Below are positions 34,601-45,464 of a stretch of DNA of 64,000 bases, one piece after another. The DNA lies in NCBI RefSeq assembly GCF_016920785.2, contig NW_024609835.1:79598795-79662794 (forward strand). Reading direction: 5' to 3'. The first letter of the stretch is position 1, and every line of letters starts with the position of its first letter. This DNA is from Ixodes scapularis. Its lineage: Eukaryota > Arthropoda > Arachnida > Ixodida > Ixodidae. The notes below the pieces were generated by a model. That model was not told where the DNA came from and did no database searches. It saw only the letters and a program-made list of their open reading frames with translations. The translations under genes were made by a program, and so were the position numbers.

Positions 34601-35222
34601 ACGCAAAAGGGCAAATCTACAAAGCGGCAGCAGCAGTACTCAGGAAAGGAACCAACCTTCCCAAGGTGACGCTCATCTGGGCCCCGGGGCACGCGGGATT
34701 ATTAGGAAATGAACGCGCGCACGAGGTGGCTCGAGGTCTGCATTTCCGAGCGGGTGAGCGCCCAAGGGAGGAAAATGAGCAAGAACCAGTAGAGAGACGC
34801 TATAGCGAACTCCTCGCCTACTATAGGCAGGCTAGACAGAGTTTTCCCAGCCCGAATGGGCTCACGCGAAAGCAGGGTGTCATCTGGAGACAACTCCAGA
34901 CAGATACATTTCCGCACATAGCTCGGCTTCATAAATTCTATCCACAAAAATACCCCTCCCACCTCTGCCCCTGGTGCAAACAACTACCGGCTAAACTCGC
35001 ACACGTCACCTGGACGTGCCCTGAGCTACCTATTTTAGATTCTACTGAGAATGCTGAAATAATCCCCATTGAGAATAACACATATGAGGGTTGGCTGAGG
35101 GCTCTACCCAGCTCTCTGCACTCCGATCAGGTCCGCCTCATCAACAGGGCTGTACTCACAGCCCGCAAAAGCGGCGTCCTGGACATGGGACGCTGATTTG
35201 ATTCTGTCAAATAAATGTTTTC
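30037..35222 (+). mobile_element. Nearly full-length I-clade LINE
   Basis: A two-ORF non-LTR element: gag-like ORF1 with CCHC knuckles, then ORF2 with AP-endonuclease, RT, RNase H and a terminal CCHC finger. That order places it in the I group of the I superfamily. It begins directly at the decayed end of the foldback element and stops just after an AATAAA at 35210-35215, where Penelope-like sequence starts. Short 5' truncation is likely, as no 5' UTR is recognisable. The GC content and codon use stand out from the AT-rich intron. Target duplications were not identified. Confidence 0.8.
31621..35196 (+). CDS. I-clade LINE ORF2: endonuclease, reverse transcriptase, RNase H
   Basis: An uninterrupted 1191-residue frame. 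The APE endonuclease spans about 1-225, with Asn17, Glu46 (QETGK), GDFNAPH at 142-148 and SDH with His218. RT spans about 460-760, with motif A LALDLAGAFDNV (Asp564), GTPQGSVLSP near 622 and YADD at 655-658. RNase H begins at YTDAS (Asp928), with Glu964 and TDSQQ (Asp986); the last position reads GNERAHEV, with His1034 where Asp is usual in RNase H. A terminal finger follows (Cys1116, Cys1119, His1128, Cys1133). All endonuclease and RT catalytic residues are in place. The protein would nick target DNA and copy element RNA at the nick. The ATG at 31621 overlaps the original ORF1 end, the usual arrangement. No stop or shift anywhere suggests recent insertion or a cryptically active copy. Confidence 0.9.
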   Translation: MAPSPVSEPHIIIWQWNCRSYQPKEGSLTQHILGSTSQPDIIAVQETGKTPRVPRYVTFKPEGQTQVATLVGKRHTAIEHEVGLPQDQIQHCLVEIVPRKRGRHSLFILNVYCSPSVRNPPLSRVLHLAANKANNHPLLIAGDFNAPHSMWGYTNDTPRGTDVAKAVENLSLVLLTDPDFPTRIGNRACRDTCPDLTLTKNVANAVWENTGVELGSDHYILSTEIYGTEYEKKRGRPNRNIDWDLFRQYCDDAGTVGVEEWSQGIIERREACTTTVYGSEEFPEVDNHLLHLWNRRRILIRRWSRKKTNLRLKRRIDRLTAEAEQYAKELCARNWDDICDRMQGGLGTKETWRLIRHLIDPNKSKYQVSQVAQKILHLDSKTDDQILDSIKNKYIGQCPAAIYAEYGGEANEHLDREITLAEVQFAAQAIRHNTTPERDKIDFKILKNRNTEDYERLTKIYNSIWESSSLPPEWKHAEIILIPKPGKPPGIENMRPISLTSCMGKLLKHIILNRLQPHLESVNALADTMFGFRRHLSTQDVLLQIKEEILDRKSSQAKAILALDLAGAFDNVRHEAILENLSHTNCGARIYNYVKDFLRDRTATIGVGTLRTPEFRMPNRGTPQGSVLSPTLFNIAMRKLPEALSQIAGIRYALYADDITIWTPAGSLGEQENALQSAIDTVQNYVQPRGLQCSAEKSELILIRERRGQKRPDPPLYLHLRGQTIPQVKSLRILGMHLQEGGGAGDNVSKVLRSLAQVERMATRTINKRRGLKEIDGVRLVNALVISRIVYALPYHKLNQEQTKKIDTAIRKAFKHVLGLPVSTSNAKLASLGLHNTYAELAEAQLLNQLERLTKSPTGRNLLAKLGYDCFLRGSEDIEILNDQIRSKITVRPIPRHMQPGRHDGRRQARIRFLEQQIQSWDNTLYTDASRGSSTNIYSLSVIDQHLLTRCTASIKTSTVDAAEETAIALAASASRGRDSVTIITDSQQACRNYAKGQIYKAAAAVLRKGTNLPKVTLIWAPGHAGLLGNERAHEVARGLHFRAGERPREENEQEPVERRYSELLAYYRQARQSFPSPNGLTRKQGVIWRQLQTDTFPHIARLHKFYPQKYPSHLCPWCKQLPAKLAHVTWTCPELPILDSTENAEIIPIENNTYEGWLRALPSSLHSDQVRLINRAVLTARKSGVLDMGR

Positions 35223-37040
35223 ACTCTCTGAAGCGGTGGATGCTCTCCGGCTCCAGACGACAGGGCAACGAAAAGGACCAAAGATCAGCAGCGTAGTGTC
35301 GCCCTTTTCAGAGGAAGAACCTGAATCTCCTCACGGGGACAACGAAGGGGGTTTCCTGGTAGTCCCTCAAGAACTCCAAGATAAGTCAACGGAATCCGCC
35401 AGGAAAAATTTAGGAAAATAAACCAATGTATTAAAAAAAATAAAAGAGTGAAGAAAATGGCAGTGGAGATTTTTGAAAGACTGGAACTATCCAACTTGGT
35501 CAGAAGAGTGAAGGGTGGAAAAAAGTTGACTTTAGATGTGTTTTTTATTGCTAGGACTCACAAGGTTGAGTGCCTGCTCAGTACCATAGCGACAAAGAGA
35601 CACTCAAGGGAGAAGAAAGTGTGTGGCTTTCTGTGCCTACATTTGTCGGTGCTTCCGCTCAATGATCCTTTCTTGGTCCGGAATTCTGAAGAATTCATTG
35701 CACATGTGAGGGAAAGAGAAATCGGGTATAGTTCCAACTGCTCCATCGATGTAGTTCTTTTCTACTTCATTCCGCGCGAACAACTGTTTCGGGTTGTTTA
35801 AAAGTGCATTAAGGAGTCGAGAGAAACTGTTTAGAAATTCTCGTGGAACAGGTGATGAGTCTTTCTGCGAACTGCTTGCGATGTATCTTGAGTCAACGAT
35901 TTCCTTTAATATTGTTTTTCGTGTACAGATAAGAGGGGCATATATTGGGCCACGCGTAGCCGCGGTCTTGTGGGACGTTTGTTTGCCGAAGTGAGACAGA
36001 GGGATAAAGCGCGAGTGAAAACTGGCGGCTTTAAAATCTTCAGGTATGTGGACGATTTTTCGGCGTTAGTGAATCCGCCCATGGTTGCAAATGAAGAATC
36101 TAAAAAATATGTGCTAGAGCTGTTCTCAAACAATGTCAAAGGATTGAATTTCATGCATGAGGAAATGAAAAACGAGCGTGTACATTTGTGGATAAAAATG
36201 TCATGTTTGTAGAAAATCATGTTTGCTGGAAATATGAGCCAAGATCTAGAAACGGTGTGGTTTCCTTCGATCACGCGCATTCGAAACTGGTGAAGAGAGG
36301 ATGGGCAATCTCATTGATGCTGGCGTGTAAGAACTTTGCTGGACCAACCTTCCGCAACTAAGTGAGCCGCCTACAAAAGGTGGGTTATGCAGAAGGCGAT
36401 CTTGAAGAAATCACCGGAAGCCTCGTGTCAAAGTTGAAAAAAAGAGAAAGTGAATCGTAAGCCATCCCCAAAAAAATAAACAGAAAGTGACGGTTTTGTT
36501 GTACATACAAGGACTGTCCCGCAATCTTAAAAAGATTGCCGGTCGTTTCGGGGTTCCTGTTGTGCTCACAGTACCGTCAAAGTAATCCAGAGTATGCCCA
36601 CGTGTGAATAGTAAAGCACATAAGGTGGGAGCGTACAAAAACACGCAATGTAAATAAATATGCAGATTTCGAAACTTTGGTGGTTTACGAGACACCAACG
36701 AAGTGAGGGAGAGCGTATATTGGCAGACGGGAGATGTGTAAATGAGAGACCCAGGAAGCATGAAATTTCCTTAAGGCGGTCACCTTCGGGAAACTTGGCT
36801 GTTCATTGTGACAGGTGCTCATGTTCTCTTGTACTCGATTAAACAGATTTTGAAAAGATATAAAGCAAAAAAAAAAAGGAAACAGAAAGAGACATTTTTC
36901 AGGCTTTTAAAACGAGGGTGAAATCAGTGAAGCACGCATCAGCACATCCTCAATTCTTTTATCAGATAAGACATTTGAATTCATCTCGCGTGAAGTGTAA
37001 TTGTTGGCAAATGGTTCGCTTGGGAGTCTATGTATACGTT
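35223..37040 (+). pseudogene. Penelope-like retroelement: RT plus GIY-YIG, decayed
   Basis: Fragments in several frames follow the Penelope order. The N-terminal RT part includes GGFLVVPQELQDKSTES (35350s), then a THKV segment near 35550 and NDPFLVRNSEEFIAHVR. Motif A is degraded (CSIDVVLFYFIPREQL, near 35742). Next come ELLAMYLESTISF, IRGAYIGPRVAAVLWDV and FKIFRYVDDF, with catalytic YVDD at 36044-36055. The thumb includes KLVKRGWAISLMLACKNF. The GIY-YIG endonuclease end is recognisable as GRCVNERPRKHEISLRRS and GNLAVHCDRCSC (36738-36830). At least three shifts and multiple stops make it dead. It starts immediately after the I-LINE tail, so the LINE may have landed in or beside it. Confidence 0.8.
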
Positions 37041-37892
37041 CGTCTTTTCCGAATATGCATAAGGTGCACATCCTATCGGTGTACCGTTAGGCCTCTGTGT
37101 ACACCCTCGCGTGCAAGAGAGAGCACAGATACACCCCACGCAAGGGTGTACCTTTGCGTGGGGTAGATCTTTCAAATACAAAGGGTAACAAAGAGCAAGA
37201 GTTTGCTCCGTTATACGCAGACTTGTGCATTGGAGTATTTCCAAAGTTTTGAAATGCTGCAAAACATCTCTTCGTTTGTCAAAAACAACAACAAAAACAA
37301 GAAAACAAGGAAAACAACGCACACAAATTGGCATGTACGTCAGAAAACCGTTTGCTAATGTTGGGCGAACTTTTTTGTTCTGGCTCTATTACTTACAAAC
37401 TAGGGTCAGCTTATTGTTGTAACCAAAGTCGTCCAATCTGAAAACTTTCGAACCACTGAACCAACCGAGCTGCTCTGCCGTGATACTCTCATGTGAAACG
37501 GGGAAGCTTGAGGGGAGCTCGCTTCTCACAAAGCGGAGAAGCTTGACATGCACGGCACAGCGCGACCACTACTGCGTGCAGGAAGGCTGGCTGTCTTTTC
37601 ACAGCAGCCGCCATCTTGCCGCCTAGCAGCTGAAAAGTGGCCACCTTCTTGCGACTTTTCAGCTCGATGCACTTAACATCGCCTCCATCATGGCCAAGCT
37701 GAATCACGCGATGAAGATAGCCATCCCGGAAGTACGGATGATTACGCGGCCAGGACAGTTGAGAAACAATTTTTTAGCTAGAACGCCTAGCGGCGGTGCT
37801 GCAGAATAAGTATAATTTTCCTTCTTTGATTGTTCTATTCACATTTGTTCTTAATTATCTGCATGTTGCCTAGTACAGTGGTCGACCTATGT
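37041..37892. other. Intronic stretch with a short hairpin
   Basis: CCCCACGCAA at about 37135 and TTTGCGTGGGG at about 37152 form a short hairpin. No gene. The GC-rich part at 37.49-37.70 kb has no recognised domain. Confidence 0.4.
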
Positions 37893-37896
37893 TTAA

Positions 37897-39462
37897 GGGG
37901 GAAACCGGTGCATCTCGAACTACGGGGACATAACTTCATAAAATATCAATAATGCTTTTAACTAAACATTGAAACTGGTGTGACGAGGATCCTGCGATAT
38001 TTATGAAAGTCCTCAAGCTCTTGTTTTTGCGTGAATACCGCAGTTTTTACTATAATAAAGATATCAAAGTGCAGCTTGTCCGCCCATTCGTTTACATGCC
38101 GTTGGCACAAATTTATATTAAAAAAATAGTTCGACACAAAGGAATCAAGTGAGCTTTACCAGTGGTTCTAGACAAATTATTCTAGTATTATTTGCAATTT
38201 TTATTATGGGGTTAATATCTTCACAATCGAGTCTCGTCTGAAGTTTTGGCGCATTGAATTTTAGTTCGGGATTCCCCACCAGATGACGCAACGCGTCCAG
38301 GGAGGTTCTGAGCGATCATCTTTTGCTTGTATCTTGAAGCGCGGAGCGCCCTTGGGCGGAGCCTTTTATTTTTTCTTGGGGCTCGGAGGCTCGGCGCTCA
38401 GCGCTGCCTACAATCAAATGACTCTCTCGTCCGCTCGGCGCTGGCATGGCTGGCACGGCTTAGCGCTCCGGACGCTGTGGTGGCTTGGCGGGCCCCTGGC
38501 GCTGGAGGACCGATGTCGCATTAGCGCGAGATCTCTGACTCGCGGTTCTTGCGAAGTGAGTTCGGGAAGCATTCTCATCGAGAACTGTGGCACGGCCCCC
38601 TTGTTCGCTATTGAGGGAGAGGAGGCACTACCTTGAAATGTACTTTTTTTCCGAAAAAATTATATACACAACTGCAGAGTTTTGGCATGTATGGATAACA
38701 AGAAACACTCTCACAAAGTCTTGTCAATGTGCACTGACAAACAATGTCAAAAATAATTATTCTTTTTATGTTAGTAAGGTGTGCTGCACTGTGTAGCACT
38801 CGTCATCCACAAGTGGAAACAGCTGAAAGCAATGCCAGTATATCAGAAGAAGTTTGAAGAAGACATCACCTACACTGCTGGAAAGAAGTTTTGACAGTTT
38901 AGACGCAAAAATAAATTTTTAAAACGTCATCTTGAAACTTCAAGTGCATTTATCTCAGCTTCACTTTTTGGCAGTACATACCACCTTAATAAAACTTTCG
39001 TTTCAGTATGAAACAACCAAGAGACTTAATATTTGCGGATTATATGCCGATATTTTATCGAGCCGGTTACTATGAACTTAGATTTTGCATTTTCATACTC
39101 CTTTATTATAAAAAATTGTAATTTTCAAAACTTGGCAAATGGAAAAACAAAACTTTCATACACTTTTTTTATTTGAAAAATAAATATTTTCTGAAATTTC
39201 TTTTCATAGTAATCGGCAACAAGTATTCCAGTATGTATTCCGCCAGAAAAATATGTGTTGATCAACACCATTTCTCAACGATAGATTTATTGAGCAGATT
39301 ACACAAAAAGCTACGTTCTGGGGGTATAGTACCTCATAAGATTGGTTCACAGGGCTGAAACTTCGCCTGCCCTCCTTCTATATGGCTACAAATACCACCT
39401 GCAAATTTCACGCCGATTGAGTGAGCAGTTCAAAAGTAGACATGCCCAGGTAGTGTCCCCCC
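37897..39462. mobile_element. TTAA-flanked DNA element with GGGGG termini
   Basis: TTAA at 37893-37896 and 39463-39466 bound termini GGGGGAAACCGG and the inverted GGGGGGACACTACC. The inverted repeat is short and imperfect. A GC-rich core (38.28-38.63 kb) sits in AT-rich arms. No transposase motif is seen in the frames at 38.28-38.64 kb. Kolobok- or piggyBac-like by target site. Confidence 0.45.
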
Positions 39463-39466
39463 TTAA

Positions 39467-41201
39467 GCATTTCGTGCCCTGTTGGCCTTGCTATTGCAAC
39501 ATATCACTTGGGCATCCGTTCTACATAACTTATCTCGTTTTAGCAGACGTTTTTGCGTTACCAAAAACAATAGCCGATTTTCTGCCAGCACTTTTGTGCA
39601 TGTACCGAAGCGTTATCGGGTATCGTTATTGAATATCATAACCGCTATGCTATAAAATACACCTATCAAAGGGTTTTAGCACAGCGTATGCTGCAAATTC
39701 CGGCCACTGCGGGTGCGTGCTCAAGTAAGGCTTCAAAGCAAAGCGTACCTACTCCCGTTGGCAACTCAACGATGACAAAAACGCTAAACTAAAATCAATT
39801 TATTGATATACGAGTATGCTGTCATCGAGAGGGATTCAATGGGCCGCGCGCTTCTGAGATAATACAACCTTTGTGGAGCCCCCTTAATACCTGTGTTAAT
39901 CAAAGGGATGCAGGTCACTTGGGTCAATAGAAACACAAAGTAATCAAAAGTGTTATAATTATGTCTATTAGGTTAATAATAAATCAATTGGTTGAACATT
40001 AGCTCACTGTAATCAAAACAGCCATCTCAATGCCCATGTCCCAGCTGGATTAAAGTCCGTTGGGTCAAAAGGAACTCAAAGTAATCAAGAGTAATAAAAA
40101 AGCGTTGAGCTCGTAATAGATTAACTGGTGGTAAAGTAACTAGAAGTAATTAGGGGAGTCTCCGAAATGTCAATTAGGCTGAATTAAAGCTATGTCAATA
40201 GTAACTTTTAGTGATAAAAATAATAATCTTATTGTCAATTGAGCTCATAGTATATAATTTGGTTGAATATTATTTTAAAGTAATCGAAAGAGCTATAATA
40301 AGGCTAATTAGGCTGTACTAAAGTTTACTGGCCCCAGCCGACACCACGATCCGAATACGCCAATGAAACGGCGCCAAAAGTGCGTCGCCAGAGAGCGTTC
40401 TGTCTTCGGAGGTTCGCTTTCACGTTAACGTAAACACTCAGGCGAATTGGAGGCAATGAAATTAAGAAGGATGACAAAGCAAATTAAGAGAGATCAAAGT
40501 GAATTAAGTAAATCACGTGTCTGTCTTTAATGCATCGGCGCTTGGGCTTTCGCCTACAAGTCGTCTTAGAGATAATATAAGAGACCTTGTTACTTTTTAC
40601 TTCTATCTGAGTGAACATCGACAGTCTTATTGTCTTATTTGTCATTACATTTGAGGTTCAGCTTCTTTGGGTGGACGAAAACAATGACTGTGATATCGAT
40701 GGCTTTACTAATGGGAGCTGATGTTTGAACACTATAAACATACCCTGCTTATAATGCTACTTACATATTGTAATCCTTGACCTGGATTAAGCTCACATGC
40801 ATTTCTTGGTTCTTTCTATAACTTTATGTGCTATATGGTCATTTAATAGTTATTTTAAACACGAATAGGTTTCGAATCTTGTAACCATGCGATCATGGTA
40901 AACCAAAGTGTTTATATAGTCAGATTTACATCTGCCACTAATTCTTTTCCTGTTTGCTTAGGAAAGCACACCTAAGTTGTAGGTTATTGACATTCTATAT
41001 TTGTCCTTTGTTATGGTTCCCTATTGGTGACCGCGAAATATTCGCTTCGCGTTGAAATTAATTTTACACAATAATTCACTTCGAAGAGAAAAGTTATTCT
41101 TCGCACATAGCTGCTAGCCCGGTTTCTTTAACATGCTCGTGCGGTAGTGAAACACTAGGGGATGCCGGTATGGTAGTTACCTAGGTTGAAACAGGCAAGG
41201 G
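39467..41201. other. AT-rich stretch with diverged GTAATCAAA repeats
   Basis: Between about 39.93 and 40.33 kb, AAAGTAATC(A/G)A(A/G)AG followed by a TAATTAGG(T/C)T-like motif occurs at least three times. At 40.46-40.52 kb the word AATTAAG recurs four times at roughly 17-bp spacing. These look like degenerate minisatellites. No gene is seen. Confidence 0.45.
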
Positions 41202-41345
41202 CAGACTTGTGCATGGTACTAAAAACTTAACTAAATACAATTACTCTGTAGTAAACTACCAGGTTACTTCATAAATTATTTATTGAGAGAAGTAATTGGT
41301 CAATTTCCTTGTCAGATTATTCGGTTATTTTGCATTATTGGTAAT
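41202..41345. mobile_element. Orphan hAT-like terminus
   Basis: CAGACTTGTGCATGG at 41202 followed by TTACTC/GTTACTT-rich DNA resembles the hAT ends at 18291 and 43571. No partner end was located. Confidence 0.4.
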
Positions 41346-41553
41346 TTAAGCTCATGCCTTTGTAAACAAATTGTCAGCATAAAGGTATCAGACCTTGCTT
41401 CGATAGCGCATCCCACTAAGGTTATTGCCACAGCAGTGAATTCATAAAAAAAGCAACTAGAAACCAGGAAATCTGCCTAACTCAAATTTTTGTTTTTTTT
41501 CGAAATAAATTGATAAAGAAGTACTCACAAAAAATCTTATACAAGCCCATAGT

Positions 41554-41851
41554 GAAAATCCATTTGTATGAGAAATTTCTTGTGTCCAATAAACACGCAT
41601 GAATCATACAAGATTTATAAGAACATATAAGAACCATATAAGAACTAGATAAGATATATAAGAACATATAAGAACCATTTAAGAAGCCTATAAGAAACTT
41701 CTTACAGGTTTCTTATATGATCTTATATATCTTATATAGGTCTTATATAGTACTCATACGGTTCTTATATGTTTCTTTCGTATTCTTGTATATCTTGTAT
41801 AATTCCTGCGTTTATTGGACACAAACATTTCTCATGCAAATGTGATTTTTC
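41554..41851. mobile_element. Palindromic MITE with internal TATAAGAAC repeats
   Basis: The left arm (GAAAATCCATTTGTATGAGA and onward to about 41695) is the imperfect reverse complement of the right arm ending TGCAAATGTGATTTTTC near 41850. Both carry GTGTCCAATAAACGC-like blocks. The inner arms consist of about eight TATAAGAAC-type units. No coding capacity. Confidence 0.7.
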
Positions 41852-43036
41852 TGTAGGGGCAATACGGTTCACAACAAGACGGTGACTCGAGAAACGATGC
41901 AGCTGCAGGTGAGACTGCTTGCATCTAAAGTTACTGTAAGACTGACAAACGTTGTCAGGTGAACTGAAAAAGCGACTGCTGGCTTGGTTTCTATGGCCTG
42001 ATTGTTGCCCTATGATAACTGCACTCTAAAAGATAAAGGTGTAAAAGACAGAAAAAGCTTGGCAGCTCTTTCGCCACAAGTTATGCTTTCGTCTGTTTGT
42101 CTGTTTCATTAATGTTTGTTAAAAAATAACCTTTTCGGTTCTTGTCCCTTCCGTAAAATCATTAAATATGTGAGTGTGTGAAAAAAGTCGGTTTTTTCAG
42201 GTTGCGAAGAGAGGTTTACAGCGAACTTGTCGCACGTATTCACCTCTCCATTCAAGTGCTAAATACACAGAAAAGCGGGACGCCATGATACAACCAAGTT
42301 ACACATACAAACAAAACACACAAATAACGGCAACAAAACAACCAAACCAATGAAGCACGTTCCTTTAGGCATACCACGTTAACCCGGTCGCTATATATGG
42401 CCGCCTTATTTTTGAATTCGACTTGGCCGGTGACTGCGACTTTTTTCGCATAAACACATAGAGGCTAGACAAATACTCTAGGGCTCAGTGTCGATTAAAT
42501 GTTCTAACCCGATTGATCGGCCCCGTTTATTCGATTAATTAATCAATTAATGTAGTGGTTAATTAATCGATACAAAACCAGGTTGATAATCAGTTGGCAC
42601 TCGGCATCAGGAAACAGAGCCAAACGCAGTACAGAAGACACGCAGGCACCCGGCAGCAAAAGCATGCCTGTCTTAAGAGGCAGTTTCCGCGATTTCCAGA
42701 ACGCCGTCAACGTTGTCACGACGTTCCGCATGATTCCGCAATCCGGAGACGGCTATCTTAGCCCAGTGTACGTAGCGCTGCTCACTGCTCCGAAACTTCA
42801 CTGTTTCGAACGGCTTCGTCTGTCTGTTTGACAAAATTAGCGTTAAAAACATCAATGCAACCGAGATGTTCTGCATGCTTAACTGTGAGACGGAATTACA
42901 GGCGGCCTTCGCTGCGGCTGACGCAACAAAATTTATTAAACAACGCGGGCGACGTGCTTAAAAAACGAATTCGAAAGATAAGGCGGAAAGGCGAAACTTT
43001 TCTCCCGTCTGTGAAACTAAATCTTTTCCCGAACGC
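41852..43036. other. Intronic stretch; short AT palindrome at 42.53-42.57 kb
   Basis: GATTAATTAATCAATTAAT and its complement form an AT-rich palindrome near 42533-42571. The 42.58-43.03 kb part has overlapping frames on both strands. Its last few codons (ERMRQHQ) join the Penelope fragment that follows. Confidence 0.4.
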
Positions 43037-43294
43037 ATGCGCCAGCACCAGAACGATGTGCGCAATTTCGATCGCGAGCGTAGCGCCGTCGCGGAACATT
43101 GTGAGGTGTTCGATCATCGGATCGACCTCGGAAACGCACACGTGATAGACACGGAGCCACATATTCGAAGACGCCTGTTCTTGGAGTCGTGGCACATCCA
43201 GAATACACCGGGGAACATTAACAGGTCCCTGGGGGCCTTACCATCTATTTACGTCCATGGCCTGCGTCACGTTCACAAAACATTACCTCGGTAG
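43025..43294 (+). pseudogene. Penelope-like GIY-YIG C-terminal fragment
   Basis: The frame reads ERMRQHQNDVRNFDRERSAV, AEHCEVFDHRIDLGNAHVID and LFLESWHIQNTPGNINRSLG, then ends HVHKTLPR. This is the second half of a GIY-YIG domain, with the conserved Arg of the RxRQH segment and the catalytic Glu of LESWHIQ. The upstream GIY/YIG motifs and the RT are absent, so the element is 5'-truncated. It belongs to a Penelope lineage different from the copy at 35-37 kb. The short open frame itself has no stop. Confidence 0.75.
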
Positions 43295-43339
43295 AAGAGG
43301 AAGGAGAGGTCGAAGCTCGCGCTGTCCCATTCCATTTTT

Positions 43340-43420
43340 AGTCACCCCTGAAGAAGGAGTCAACTCGACCCCAAAACGTTGGGAACTGTTGTTTCTAAAC
43401 TTTTGGTTTGAGTTTTCTTT
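43340..43420 (+). ncRNA. Possible hammerhead-ribozyme relic downstream of the Penelope fragment
   Basis: CTGAAGAAGGAGTC, then GACCCCAAAACG, resembles the hammerhead core CUGANGA-stem II-GAAA found in many Penelope-like elements. Stem II pairs GGAGTC with GACCCC at five of six positions, and the expected GAAAC reads AAAAC. This is a decayed copy at best; it is also possible that the match is chance. Confidence 0.35.
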
Positions 43421-43570
43421 TTTTTTTTTCGAATTTTCTCCCGTCTGCATGGAGAAGGAGAAAAACGTCTCGTACCTCTCTACTTCTCATGTCCGCTTGG
43501 GGGCGCGTCAGTAAGAAGGAGGAAAAAGCGCGGTTGCTACCGTTTTCTTTCTTTTTTGCTTAGAGTGCAG

Positions 43571-45464
43571 CAGACTTGTACGTTATCCGTTACAAGTAAC
43601 GAAATTACTTGTAATCTCTTACATCTATAAGTAATTTTGTAAGGGAATGAATACATATTTTACAAAGTAATTGTAAAATAATTTCCTTACTTATTTACTA
43701 AAAGAATGATTGCAATCCCTTACTTTTCGTTTTAATTCACAGGGGAAAAAAGTGGGAATATAAAACACCAACAACAAAAAAAATCGTTTCTAACTTTGTT
43801 TGTTTGTAAGGGTACGTTTTACCGGAATCACACTGTCACCGGCAGACGCAAGGCGCAAGGCTTGGCGTGCTTCAGGTGTTGAAAGCCTTTTTTTCACGTC
43901 ATCTAGAACCGCCCTTCGAATCTTTTTTCTCCGTGGCTTGTTTGTTTGCAAATCGTGACTCCGTAACTTGCTCGCCCACGGCAAATGGTGAAGCCATCTG
44001 TGAAGCGCACTGATACAAAGAACCGGATCCGGTGCAAACAATGTTAGGCAAAGTAAAAAATATAAGTAGAAGGAGGACACAGACACAGCGCTGTGTCTGT
44101 GTCGTCCTTTTATTTGCCCCTGTGTTTTGTTTTGTTATGCGTTTTTAAATTATATTGATTTATGCACCACCAACTAGCCTACCTCCCAACATTACTGCAA
44201 CATCAGGCAAACTCCCGAGGTCAAAATTTTTTCCTTCTCAGGAAAAAAAATTAATAAAAAGAGATTCAGTGTGCACGCGAGCTGGTTTAGCAGATCTATG
44301 GACGCCCTTTCTTTTTGTCCCTTCACCCCTTTGGTTTCGAAGACACGCGGAGAGAACACAAAACGATCGTCGACTGCGCGCCTTGCAAAAGCTCGAGACA
44401 ATTAACAATACCCCCCTCGGTTATAGTGACTACGACAGTTTGGATAATGCCACAACAGGATGGGACGCTCCATTTTCCGCTGAGTAAAGCTCAACACAGA
44501 GATCGACTGAAAAGTATGTGACATTAGCTGGCACGCTGCTCAAAGGATATTAGAGCGCTTATCCTCTTTCGGAGATTCGAATGTCAATTCCCTATTTTGT
44601 GCTGCTTTTCACCTAATCTACATGGGTGCTGCACGCTTCATGCTGCACGCGTTTTGGACGACCTCAAAGACAATAGTCACGGCACACGTACGTCTACATT
44701 TCCGTTTAAATCGACATTATATTTTTGTTTCTTAAAGGAATGCCCTGATACTTTTGCTGATTAGATATCGAAAAAGCTTCATCCTCTTATTTACCAACGT
44801 GTCGGCTAAGGCGCGACATATGTTCAGAGCAAATGCAAGCTTAATATGAATATATAATCTATAATTTAATTGTTATATGCAACTACCGTGTCTCACTATT
44901 TTGCTATACCGCCATTTGGCGATATGGGCCGGATAAAATATGTTTATATAATATATTTGGATACATTTACTTTAATTTGATGTTGAATTACTTGTATTGC
45001 AACGTTTATAGCCTTGCGATTCTAGCAGCGTCGAAATCCGATTGTAACAACGAAGCTTTGAGCTTTTAGCAGGGCAGAGAGCTGTTCCATTTTTCTCAAG
45101 AAGCACGCAATGCAGTGGGTCAGGCATTGGTGAGTGCCTCATTTGAAAGGGTGCTGATTTCGGCGAATATCTTGACTTAGAAACAACGCAAGACGTCCGA
45201 TGAATCTTTCGAGAGCCAGCTGTTGCTGAAGGTCACAGAAGTTTGACTGGTGGCAACAATAAACGCTTTCATAACATTCTTGTGTTTTGTTTCTTACCCT
45301 AGGACAGCAAGGTAGAAAGTAACACCGGGAAAGTAACGGATTACTTTTTGTGATAACGGTCACTTACCCTTATGGAAGGGTAATTGTAACTAATTTACTA
45401 CAATTTAGCCTCAAGTAATTGTAATTATAATTCCTTACTTTTTTAAGTAACGTATACAAATCTG
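43571..45464 (+). mobile_element. hAT transposon copy 2 with perfect 8-bp target duplication
   Basis: It starts CAGACTTGTACGTTATCCG and ends GTATACAAATCTG, and the flanking 8-mers GAGTGCAG (43563-43570 and 45465-45472) are identical. It shares termini, subterminal GTTAC motifs and internal blocks with the copy at 18291-20240. At 45070-45255 a transposase remnant reads SASFERVLISANILT, then (after a stop) KQRKTSDESFESQLLLKV, the hAT C-terminal signature. The element is 1894 bp and the transposase is dead. Confidence 0.85.

Noticed and set aside
37430..37475. Minus-strand tRNA-like string (GGTTCAGTGGTTCGA)
   Set aside because: No cloverleaf can be completed around it.
41620..41830. CRISPR-like spaced repeats
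   Set aside because: The repeats are short inverted TATAAGAAC units of a palindromic MITE in a eukaryotic context, with no regular spacers.
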